Part shown: positions 46,863-55,436 of the stretch, in pieces
How the letters are laid out: every line of letters begins with the position of its first letter
Numbering within the stretch: the stretch's first letter is position 1
Assembly (NCBI RefSeq): GCF_019469205.1
Contig: NZ_CP048265.1
Coordinates: forward strand, 992,001 to 1,056,000
Origin: Gilliamella sp. ESL0405
Lineage (GTDB): Bacteria > Pseudomonadota > Gammaproteobacteria > Enterobacterales > Orbaceae
Direction: 5' to 3'
Length of the DNA: 64,000 bases
Notes under the pieces: generated by a model
Databases searched by the model: none
What the model was told of the DNA's origin: nothing
The model's input: the letters and a program-made list of their open reading frames with translations, nothing else
Program-made: the position numbers and the translations under genes

Positions 46863-47585
46863 TTAATGATTTAATTCAAAAATAAAAGAGTTAATATCGC
46901 CCCGATATTTGGAAATTGAATATTCAATTGCTAGTCGTTCTTGGCTGAAGGCGGTTGAGTGAAAATAAAAAATCGGATCGCCTTCTTCAATATCTAACAA
47001 GTCACTGGTGGTTTCATCGGCTTTAATAACCTCTAATTTACGGCGAATTTGCAATATCGGGTAGTTCATCTTTTCCAATGCGCTATAAAGCTTTTCTTGG
47101 GTGAAATCGTGATCAAGAAAATTGGGTAACCGTGCAACCGGTAAATAGGTGGTAACGAGCACAATTGGTTTATTTTCGGCATAACGCAGGCGGACGAGTT
47201 TATAAACCTCATCGTTTTCATCAATTTGCAAATTGGTTGCGATTTCGCAAGTGGCTTTATCTATTTTGAAGGTTAGCACTTGTGTTTTGGGTTGTAAGCC
47301 TTTGCGATTCATTTCAGAATCATAACTTTCAATAATATGAGTAAATTCTTGATTTATCTTCTGTTGCTTAACGATTGTGCCTCGTCGTTTTCGTCGTTCT
47401 AAATAGCCTTCATTAACTAAGTGTTGAATTGCTTGCCGGACAGTCGGGCGGCTGACTTGATAAATATCGGTTAGCTCACACTCTTTGGGAATTAATTGCC
47501 CTTGAGGATATTGACCTGACTGAATTTTTTTTAATAAATCTTGTTGAATAATCAGATGACGTGGCGTTTTATTAATAGGATTCAT
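46863..47585 (-). CDS. GntR-family regulator, HutC/UTRA subfamily
   Basis: A 240-aa repressor-type protein. The N-terminal winged helix-turn-helix (about residues 6-70) includes LIPKECELTDIYQVSRPTVR and the basic RRKRRGTIV wing. The C-terminal UTRA domain (about 85-235) binds an effector, often a sugar phosphate. I start at ATG 47585 (MNPINKTPRH); the ATG at 47618 adds 11 residues, but the candidate operator then lies almost on the start codon. It sits between deoC and manA and probably controls the PTS, deoC and itself. Confidence 0.88.
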   Translation of the reverse strand: MNPINKTPRHLIIQQDLLKKIQSGQYPQGQLIPKECELTDIYQVSRPTVRQAIQHLVNEGYLERRKRRGTIVKQQKINQEFTHIIESYDSEMNRKGLQPKTQVLTFKIDKATCEIATNLQIDENDEVYKLVRLRYAENKPIVLVTTYLPVARLPNFLDHDFTQEKLYSALEKMNYPILQIRRKLEVIKADETTSDLLDIEEGDPIFYFHSTAFSQERLAIEYSISKYRGDINSFIFELNH

Positions 47586-47631
47586 AATGATAGCGTCGGA
47601 TAAATTATATAACGACATATTAATCGAAAGC

Positions 47632-47649
47632 TTAATTTATGTAAATTAA
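47632..47649. promoter_or_regulatory. Perfect palindrome before the GntR gene, candidate auto-operator
   Basis: TTAATTTATGTAAATTAA has perfect 8-base arms around TG. Its reverse strand contains ATTTACATAA, close to the ATTTACATAT shared by the two sites at the PTS/deoC region. Confidence 0.5.
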
Positions 47650-47666
47650 ATCTACAATAGCCTTTA

Positions 47667-47717
47667 GAAAGTTAAGCTAGTTTTTTACCACAAAAAACTA
47701 CTTTGGGCTTAACTTTC
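47667..47717. terminator. Large stem-loop between gntR and manA
   Basis: Outer arms GAAAGTTAAGC / GCTTAACTTTC (11 bp) and inner arms TAGTTTTTT / AAAAAACTA (9 bp), separated on one side by CTTTGG, enclose a 5-base loop. It lies 41 bases after the manA stop on the minus strand and upstream of gntR. It may end the manA transcript or be processed. Confidence 0.6.
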
Positions 47718-47757
47718 ACATCATATAAGCAATTTAATTGGTTTATAACTAATAAGA

Positions 47758-48945
47758 TTAATTAAACGCTTTGGCTAAGATGCCTTCTCCTTGATAAGTA
47801 TATTGTTGAGCTTGATAGGCAATAAATGCACTTTCACCTTTTGCTAGCGTGATAGTGTCAGATGCCGTTGATAAGCTGACTACGCCGTGTAAACACAATA
47901 GGATTTGTGGCGAGCTGACTTGATCTTTTCGTGTTTGATTGTCACTTTGGATAATTTCAAACTTAAAATCTTTAACCGGAACGGGGTAATCAATCTTATT
48001 TTGATTGATTACCGGTTGTATCAATAATTGATCGGCTTGAGCGCTGACAAAACTGGTATTATTGATTAATTCGGTAATATCAATATGTTTATGAGTTAAT
48101 CCCGCCCTCAAAACATTATCTGAATTCGCCATTAACTCCAGCCCGGTGCCACTGAGGTAAGCATGCGGTGTTTGTGCTGCTAAAAACATCGCTTGTCCCG
48201 GTTTGAGTTCAATAATATTGAGCAATAATGGCATGATAATTCCGATATCACCCGGAAAATCTTTCGCCAGTTGTTTTATGGTGATAAAAGGCTCTTTAGT
48301 CAATAGTGTTATGCTTGACAGTAACTCGCTTATCACGGTTTGCTTGTTATCGCCAGCAAGGGTAAGCAAAAATTGGAAAAAACATTTTAACTGCTCGGGG
48401 CAGGGGCTGTTTTTCAATTGAGCCACTTGCTCACTTAAAGACGGCAGAGCGAGTTGCTCAAACAGCGCCACTATTTGCGCAATCGGTCGAAATGAACGCA
48501 TCGCTTTAAACGGGGTTAAGGCATAAATTAACTCCGGTTTATGATTGGCATCTTTGTAGTTGCGATTAGGTGAATTGAGGGCGATACCGAATTGGTTCTC
48601 TTTTTCAAACCCTAATTTGGCACTGGCTTGTGTTGGATGCACTTGAATCGATAGTGCTTTGCTTGCCGAGAGAATTTTAAATAAGAAGGGCAGACCGGCA
48701 AAGGTTTTAAACGTTGTTTCACCCAGTGTCTCAAGTGGTGAGTTTTCGATGAGTTTATCGAGCTTGATAGGCTGATGCGCTTTGTCGATAGCTATCGAGC
48801 TTCCCAACGGGTGATCTCCCATCCAGACTTCGGCCATGGGTTTATCGGTAGGATTTTTGATGCCAAATAGTTTGGTTATCGCATCCTTACTACCCCAATC
48901 GTAATATTTAATTGTATTTTCCAGTTTCCATATTGTTCTATCCAT
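47758..48945 (-). CDS. manA: Mannose-6-phosphate isomerase, class I
   Basis: Zinc enzyme that interconverts mannose-6-phosphate and fructose-6-phosphate. The 395-aa product (E. coli 391) opens with LENTIKYYDWGSKDAI. The metal-binding sites are in KALSIQVHPTQ (Gln, His), ANHKPELIYAL (Glu) and AQTPHAYLSGTGLELMANSD (His). I start at ATG 48945, where GGGATG precedes at a proper distance; the upstream frame to 48981 adds 12 residues without support. Its presence supports mannose, or a sugar that enters as mannose-6-phosphate, as one substrate of the nearby PTS. Confidence 0.95.
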   Translation of the reverse strand: MDRTIWKLENTIKYYDWGSKDAITKLFGIKNPTDKPMAEVWMGDHPLGSSIAIDKAHQPIKLDKLIENSPLETLGETTFKTFAGLPFLFKILSASKALSIQVHPTQASAKLGFEKENQFGIALNSPNRNYKDANHKPELIYALTPFKAMRSFRPIAQIVALFEQLALPSLSEQVAQLKNSPCPEQLKCFFQFLLTLAGDNKQTVISELLSSITLLTKEPFITIKQLAKDFPGDIGIIMPLLLNIIELKPGQAMFLAAQTPHAYLSGTGLELMANSDNVLRAGLTHKHIDITELINNTSFVSAQADQLLIQPVINQNKIDYPVPVKDFKFEIIQSDNQTRKDQVSSPQILLCLHGVVSLSTASDTITLAKGESAFIAYQAQQYTYQGEGILAKAFN

Positions 48946-49115
48946 ATTTTCATCCCGCTTTAAGTTGCCTAGTGATGTCAATATTGTCTAATTTAACCAG
49001 ACTGCTTTAACTATACGCTTGCCAGAAAACTATGCAACTGTTATTAAAATAAGCCAATTTATTGCATTGTGTCTGCATAAATCGGCTTATTTTATTTAAG
49101 CTTGATTTAGCTTAG

Positions 49116-50300
49116 TTAGAAGAAATATTTAAATCTGACTCGTGCCCCGTAGCGGTCATCGGTGTTGTCACCATGCGATTTACTTCTGTCTAATATTGAC
49201 CAGTAAGTCCCTAAATACAGGTTGAAGTTGTCCATGTCTAACACATTATCAATCAAATAAGAGGCATTGACGGTGTGGATCTTATATTTGCCTTTATTGT
49301 TGATATGACCGTCTTTGATATGGTTTTCCGGATTGAATTTTTTGATATCGTTATTGGCAAAATAGTAGCCAAGCCCCAGTTTTTCCCAAACGATATCGGT
49401 ACCGATTGTCATATCTTTTTCATCCTGGGCGTTCATAAAAGCAAAGCTGGTATTGATTTTAAGCCCTTTATTAGCGGCATCCCAATCACCTTCACTGTTC
49501 CATGAAATGGTTGCGCCATATCCTGTTCGTTTCGACTGATCGTGAAACTTGCCGTCACTGTCGTGATAACCATAAGCATTTTTAACGACATTGGTTTCGG
49601 CGGCTATTGCCGTTGAAAAATGGTCATTTTTCCACGATAAAACCGGCCGCAAGTAGACAACGTTTTTCTTTTTATCGATCTGATAACCATGATACGTTGA
49701 TTTGTTAAACATCTTCTCGCCATTGTTAACTAAGGTGTTTAATTGAAAATTGAAGTTATCGAGAAACGGTTTATTTAACGCAATACTGCCGCCATTTTTA
49801 CTGCGTCCTCGTCCCTCTTTCATCATGTATATGTAACCAAAGCCGTCTTCATATAAGTCATTGGCGGTATTACCCGAATACTCCAAAAAGGTATCTTGCC
49901 CAAGCGGGAACATATCATAAGCTTCAAAGCGACCGATTTTGATATTCCACTCATTTTTTTGCCCAAAATAGAAAGCCGCATCATCCAGATTCATATCGCC
50001 ACCCAGATCGGCAAGTGGCTGAACAACAAAGCCGGCAAAGTTTTTATCGTTAATTTCACGGTAACCGTCTAAGCCGATTAAGATACGTCCATTGATATCC
50101 CAGTGATCTTTATCAGACGGTTTATTCTTTTTATCGGCGGTCTCTTTTAACGAGCTTAGCTGTTGTTTACTGCTGGCGGCATCAACATTAATCTCAACAT
50201 CGCCATATAATTTTAGTTGCCCTTGTGGGGTATCCCACTCGATTGCGGCATTTGCCATTGAACTTATACCAATTAAGCTAATCATGACTATTTTTTTCAT
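49116..50300 (-). CDS. Carbohydrate-selective outer-membrane porin
   Basis: A 394-aa outer-membrane beta-barrel. A signal peptide (MKKIVMISLIGISSMANA) is cleaved before AIEWDTPQG; the chain ends with Phe (RVRFKYFF), the usual mark for BAM-assisted insertion. Alternating aromatic/polar strands fill the whole chain. It resembles RafY/LamB-type sugar porins in layout, with NIKIGRFEAYDMFPLGQDTF typical of that group. I start at ATG 50300 because AGGGAG lies just before; a GTG at 50309 is in frame but worse placed. It probably feeds the sugars handled by the neighbouring PTS and ManA. Confidence 0.78.
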   Translation of the reverse strand: MKKIVMISLIGISSMANAAIEWDTPQGQLKLYGDVEINVDAASSKQQLSSLKETADKKNKPSDKDHWDINGRILIGLDGYREINDKNFAGFVVQPLADLGGDMNLDDAAFYFGQKNEWNIKIGRFEAYDMFPLGQDTFLEYSGNTANDLYEDGFGYIYMMKEGRGRSKNGGSIALNKPFLDNFNFQLNTLVNNGEKMFNKSTYHGYQIDKKKNVVYLRPVLSWKNDHFSTAIAAETNVVKNAYGYHDSDGKFHDQSKRTGYGATISWNSEGDWDAANKGLKINTSFAFMNAQDEKDMTIGTDIVWEKLGLGYYFANNDIKKFNPENHIKDGHINNKGKYKIHTVNASYLIDNVLDMDNFNLYLGTYWSILDRSKSHGDNTDDRYGARVRFKYFF

Positions 50301-50663
50301 AAAACCCACTCCCTAATAGCGAAAATATTCAATCTGTCATAAGTGATGTATGCGATAACATTTTTACTTGATAAAATACGTATTATTAGTGGTAATGATA
50401 CAATTAAATAAGAAATGATATCGTTTACATTTTTTGATGTTATAGGTCGTAGCGGTTTTTGCAAACTGTAAAGATTCATTTCTGTGACACGTGTAACATT
50501 TTTAGTGAAATGATCTATCCTCGATATACTTTGCTGGTCTTTTAAGCCGTTAATGCGAAAGGGCGAGAATAATTTGCAAGGAAGTAGAAACTGTATTTTA
50601 TAGGCGATTAAGTATATAATGCCGGGCAAATTTAATTAATCATCACCAAAAATAGATATATTT
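50301..50663. promoter_or_regulatory. Divergent intergenic region porin / prfA with candidate CRP site
   Basis: About 360 bases without a credible gene. TGTGA-N6-TAACA at 50483-50498 matches the CRP core at 9 of 10 positions, and TGTGACACGTGTAACA is partly self-complementary. It is 180 bases before the porin, far for direct activation. The prfA promoter must also lie here. I see no RNA gene. Confidence 0.4.
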
Positions 50664-51749
50664 ATGAAATCATCCATTATCAGTAAGTTGGAGACTCTAC
50701 AAGAGCGTTATGAAGAAGTTCAAGCGTTATTGTCAGATGCCGCTGTTATTGCAGATCAAAACCGTTTTCGCACCCTTTCAAAAGAGTATGCTCAATTATC
50801 CGGCGTGGTGAAGTGCTTTGCTAGCTGGAAACAGACACAAGAAAATATTGAAACGGCTAAAATGATGCTATCTGATCCTGAAATGAGTGAAATGGCACAA
50901 GAAGAGCTGGATGAAGCATTGGGTCAAGTTGAGCAACAAGAAAAAGAGTTGCAAGTTCTGCTATTACCAAAAGATCCGAATGACGATTACAACTGTTTTG
51001 TTGAAGTCAGAGCAGGTACCGGCGGCGATGAGGCGGCCATTTTTGCCGGCGATTTAGCCCGTATGTATACCCGTTATGCAGAATCACGTAACTGGCGAGT
51101 TGAAATTATGAGCGCTAGCGAAGGCGAACATGGTGGCTATAAAGAAGTGATTATGCTTGTCAGCGGTGACGGTGTTTATGGTAATTTAAAATTTGAATCC
51201 GGCGGGCATCGTGTGCAACGTGTGCCGGAAACTGAATCACAAGGGCGTATTCACACCTCCGCTTGTACCGTTGCGGTTTTGCCGGAGATTCCGGAAGCTG
51301 AAATGCCAGAAATCAATCCGGCTGATTTAAAAATCGATACCTACCGTTCATCCGGTGCCGGTGGTCAGCATGTTAATACCACCGATTCAGCGATACGTAT
51401 TACCCATATTCCAACCGGTATTGTGGTGGAGTGTCAAGATGAGCGCTCACAGCATAAGAACAAAGCCAAAGCGATGTCAGTGTTAGCGGCGCGTATTCAA
51501 GATGCTGAAACTCGTAAACGCCAGCAAGAAGAAGCCTCAACTCGACGTAACTTATTAGGGTCGGGTGATCGCTCAGATCGCATTCGAACTTACAACTATC
51601 CGCAAGGTCGGGTGACCGATCATCGTATAAACCTAACAATTTATCGTTTAGATGAAGTCATGGAAGGTAAGTTAGAAATGTTAATCGATCCAATTGTTCA
51701 AGAGTATCAAGCTGATCAATTGGCTGCTTTATCGGAACAGGATGAATGA
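50664..51749 (+). CDS. prfA: Peptide chain release factor 1
   Basis: RF1 reads UAA and UAG stop codons. The 361-aa product (E. coli 360) has the GGQ motif at residues 233-235, which triggers peptide release and is methylated by PrmC, and the codon-recognition region with [13 protein letters not shown]. Its presence matters for the interrupted gajB: UAG is read as a stop by RF1 here. It overlaps prmC by 4 bases (ATGA). Confidence 0.97.
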   Translation: MKSSIISKLETLQERYEEVQALLSDAAVIADQNRFRTLSKEYAQLSGVVKCFASWKQTQENIETAKMMLSDPEMSEMAQEELDEALGQVEQQEKELQVLLLPKDPNDDYNCFVEVRAGTGGDEAAIFAGDLARMYTRYAESRNWRVEIMSASEGEHGGYKEVIMLVSGDGVYGNLKFESGGHRVQRVPETESQGRIHTSACTVAVLPEIPEAEMPEINPADLKIDTYRSSGAGGQHVNTTDSAIRITHIPTGIVVECQDERSQHKNKAKAMSVLAARIQDAETRKRQQEEASTRRNLLGSGDRSDRIRTYNYPQGRVTDHRINLTIYRLDEVMEGKLEMLIDPIVQEYQADQLAALSEQDE

Positions 51750-52582
51750 CCTATTTACAATGGCTTAAATCTGCTTCTCAATCGTTAACCGATAGTGACA
51801 GCCCAAAGCGGGATGCCGAGATTTTATTGAGTTTTGTGACTCACAAAACCCGAACATTTTTAATGGCCTTTAGTGAAACCTTGCTGTCAGATGAGGAGCT
51901 TATCGCTTTAGACGGTTACTTAAAACGGCGTCAAGTTGGTGAGCCAATCGCTTATATTACCGGTGAAAAAGAGTTCTGGTCTTTAAAATTTAATGTGTCA
52001 AATTCGACCTTAATACCCCGACCAGATACCGAAAAATTAGTTGAGCTTAGTTTAGACTATTTGCCTAAAGTGCCTTGCGAAGTGTTAGATCTTGGCACTG
52101 GCACCGGAGCCATTGCTATTGCGATGGCAACTGAACGCCCGGACTGCCTGTTTACTGCGATTGAAAAGAATAAAGATGCACTGCTTTTAGCGCAAAAAAA
52201 TGCCAGTCAGATAGGTGTTAACAACGTCTATTTTTTACACGGTGATTGGTATAAACCGATAAAGAATCGCAAATTTTCGATGATTATCAGTAACCCGCCG
52301 TATATCGAACCGACCGATATTCATTTATCACAAGGGGACGTGCGCTATGAGCCTAGAAGTGCATTAGTTTCAGAAGATGACGGGCTGGCGGATATTAAAG
52401 TGATTGTTCATGGGGCAACTAAACATTTAAATCAATATGGCTGGTTGCTGATAGAGCATGGCTGGAAACAAGGCCTTGCAGTGCAAACAATCTTTAAACA
52501 ACACGGATTTCAATTAGTCGAAACCTTCACCGACTATAGTGGCAATGACAGAGTCACGCTCGGTCGCTGGTTTAAACCTTAA
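51746..52582 (+). CDS. prmC: Release-factor glutamine methyltransferase
   Basis: Methylates the Gln of the GGQ motif in RF1 and RF2 with S-adenosylmethionine. The 278-aa protein has an N-terminal helical domain, then the SAM motif [15 protein letters not shown] and the catalytic NPPY at residues 183-186 in [10 protein letters not shown]. It overlaps prfA and is followed by kdsA after 15 bases. The sirB1/sirB2 genes found between prmC and kdsA in E. coli are absent. Confidence 0.96.
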   Translation: MTYLQWLKSASQSLTDSDSPKRDAEILLSFVTHKTRTFLMAFSETLLSDEELIALDGYLKRRQVGEPIAYITGEKEFWSLKFNVSNSTLIPRPDTEKLVELSLDYLPKVPCEVLDLGTGTGAIAIAMATERPDCLFTAIEKNKDALLLAQKNASQIGVNNVYFLHGDWYKPIKNRKFSMIISNPPYIEPTDIHLSQGDVRYEPRSALVSEDDGLADIKVIVHGATKHLNQYGWLLIEHGWKQGLAVQTIFKQHGFQLVETFTDYSGNDRVTLGRWFKP

Positions 52583-53455
<873 letters not shown>

Positions 53456-53532
53456 TCGTCTTTATTGCCTTTGTTGGTATCAATTAAAAAGTTTATATTT
53501 TACGTTTAACTTTCTATAATCTTCAATATTTT

Positions 53533-53563
53533 AAGAGAAACCTTATCCGTTTCTCTTTTTTTT
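53533..53563 (+). terminator. Terminator after kdsA
   Basis: Stem AAGAGAAAC / GTTTCTCTT with a 7-base loop and an 8-T tail, 78 bases after the kdsA stop. Confidence 0.88.
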
Positions 53564-54011
53564 GTGCCTTTTTGCTCAATTTCAGTCAGTACCTCTTCTA
53601 CTTTTGCTAACTGTTAGTCGATTTTATCCTCCACGCGATTTAAAACCTGAAAATATCAAAAAAAGAGCTATTCTTTAAATAAAAACACGGATTTCTTATT
53701 TTTTATTCCGAAAAAAGTTAAGATATTAATCGAGTAAATAGCAAAAAAAATGGCTATTTTGGTGATGAAGATCACGATTTAAGAACATTTAATTTGCTAA
53801 CTAAAATATGTTTATGCATTATTAAATAGCATTTTATAGGCAATTATTTAAAATTTTGATAAGAACTTGGTGATACATAATTGTTAAAAGGTGCGATGAA
53901 ATAGGACTATTTAATTAATTTTTTTAAATAAAATGATTTTTTACTAATTGAGATAAATCGTTACAATTTGCTCAATTATACATGAAATAAAGTCATCTTA
54001 AGGAAGCCGAT
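53564..54011. promoter_or_regulatory. Upstream region of chiP with candidate CRP site
   Basis: About 450 very AT-rich bases with no gene. GGTGA-N6-TCACG at 53761-53776 fits the CRP core at 8 of 10 positions, with exact GTGA-N6-TCAC. A looser inverted pair AAATAA / TTATTT near 53677-53701 could serve a NagC-type repressor, but this is a guess. The length suggests several regulators act on the chitin genes. Confidence 0.45.
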
Positions 54012-55427
54012 ATGAATTTACCTAAACCTTTGTTAACACGCCGTTCATTAAATCGTATAACCAAGCTGATTTTATCCATTTCTCTCTTAACCAGTGTTGT
54101 GCCTGCGCAAGCTGCTGACAACAGTTCATTTATTGATGATTCTTCGCTTTCGGGTAATATCTTTTTCTGGAATCGAGATCGAGAACGAAAAGATGTTATT
54201 AAACATAAATATGAAAGCAATATTCGTCAATCTACCTTTAATGCTAATTTAGATTTTCGCTCAGGATATATTGCCGATATGTTTGCCATTGAGCTGGGCG
54301 GATATGGCGCTTGGGAAGTAAGCAATGGTGGTAATGGTCATCCAAATGAAATTGGTTTTAGTGGTGCACGTACTCGCTGGGATGAGGATTGGAAAAAAGA
54401 TGTCAGTGGGGTGAGCTTTTATAAAGCGCAAGTCAATTTTAAACAAGATGAACACTTTTGGCTAAAAGCCGGTTTTATTCAGCCGTCCGGTCAAACATTA
54501 TTAGCCCCTCACTGGAGTTTATTACCCGGTACTTACCGCGGTTTTGAATTAGGTACTACTCTCGATTTTGATCAAGCCGGCGCCTTATCGATGTCTTATA
54601 TGTGGTCAGATAGATATAAAGCACCATGGTATAAACGTCTTTATGAATTTAAACAATGGGGCAAAGGCAAGAAGATTGATTATCTACATTCTGCCGGTTT
54701 GAAATACGACTTTAAAAATGATTTAGTGTTAGAAACCGCCTTTGGTCAAGCCAAAAATTATATGAATCAATATTTTGGTAAAGTGTCTTATAAAACCGAT
54801 GTGCTGGATAATCCGTTAACCATGAGCTATCAATTTTATGGAGCAAAAGACCAGTCTCATAAAGGTGATAATGTTTACGACGGCTTAGCATGGTTACAAG
54901 CGGCAACATTAGGTTATCAAGTCGGACCTGTTGGTTTACGCCTTGAAGGGGTAGCGGTTAAGGCTGAAGGTAAACAAGGCTTCTTTTTACAACGTATGAC
55001 GCCGGATTATGCTTCTTCAAACGGTCGTTTAGATGTGTGGTGGAATTCACGATCTGACTTCAATGCGAATGGGGAAAAAGCCCTATTTGCTGAAGTGACT
55101 TACGATTTAGGTGATCTGTCATCTTATTTAGCCGGTTGGAAAACCGGGGCATCTTATGCCTATGGTTGGGATGCTAAACCCAATTCGACCGAAAAAAACC
55201 AAAAACGACGCTTAATTGAGTCGGCTTATAACTTCGATTTAGGTTACACCGTACAAAATGGCTTAGCAAAAGATGTGTCAATGCAATTGCATTACACTAA
55301 GTATAATAATCACTCAAATAGTATACCTAGCTGGGGAGGTGGCTATGGCAATATCTTCCAGGATGAGCGAGATATTAAATTCATTGTTACTGTTCCATTC
55401 ACCATTTTCAATGCTAAACAAAAATAG
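54012..55427 (+). CDS. chiP: Chitoporin, OprD family
   Basis: Outer-membrane channel for chitin oligosaccharides. The 471-aa product aligns well with E. coli ChiP (YbfM): FIDDSSLSGNIFFWNRDRER, the QPSGQTLLAPHWSLLPGTY block, FFLQRMTPDYASSNGRLD and SWGGGYGNIFQDERD (each as in ChiP with small changes). The signal peptide runs to about residue 35 (ending AQAA). The end reads IFNAKQK, so the usual C-terminal Phe of porins is followed by extra residues. The next gene, a chitobiase, starts 9 bases later, so both are one transcript. Confidence 0.94.
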   Translation: MNLPKPLLTRRSLNRITKLILSISLLTSVVPAQAADNSSFIDDSSLSGNIFFWNRDRERKDVIKHKYESNIRQSTFNANLDFRSGYIADMFAIELGGYGAWEVSNGGNGHPNEIGFSGARTRWDEDWKKDVSGVSFYKAQVNFKQDEHFWLKAGFIQPSGQTLLAPHWSLLPGTYRGFELGTTLDFDQAGALSMSYMWSDRYKAPWYKRLYEFKQWGKGKKIDYLHSAGLKYDFKNDLVLETAFGQAKNYMNQYFGKVSYKTDVLDNPLTMSYQFYGAKDQSHKGDNVYDGLAWLQAATLGYQVGPVGLRLEGVAVKAEGKQGFFLQRMTPDYASSNGRLDVWWNSRSDFNANGEKALFAEVTYDLGDLSSYLAGWKTGASYAYGWDAKPNSTEKNQKRRLIESAYNFDLGYTVQNGLAKDVSMQLHYTKYNNHSNSIPSWGGGYGNIFQDERDIKFIVTVPFTIFNAKQK

Positions 55428-55436
55428 GTAAATATT

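Noticed and set aside
50297-50629. Minus-strand frame of 110 codons before the porin
   Set aside because: It overlaps the porin start in another frame, has no ribosome-binding site, and its composition is that of translated intergenic DNA.
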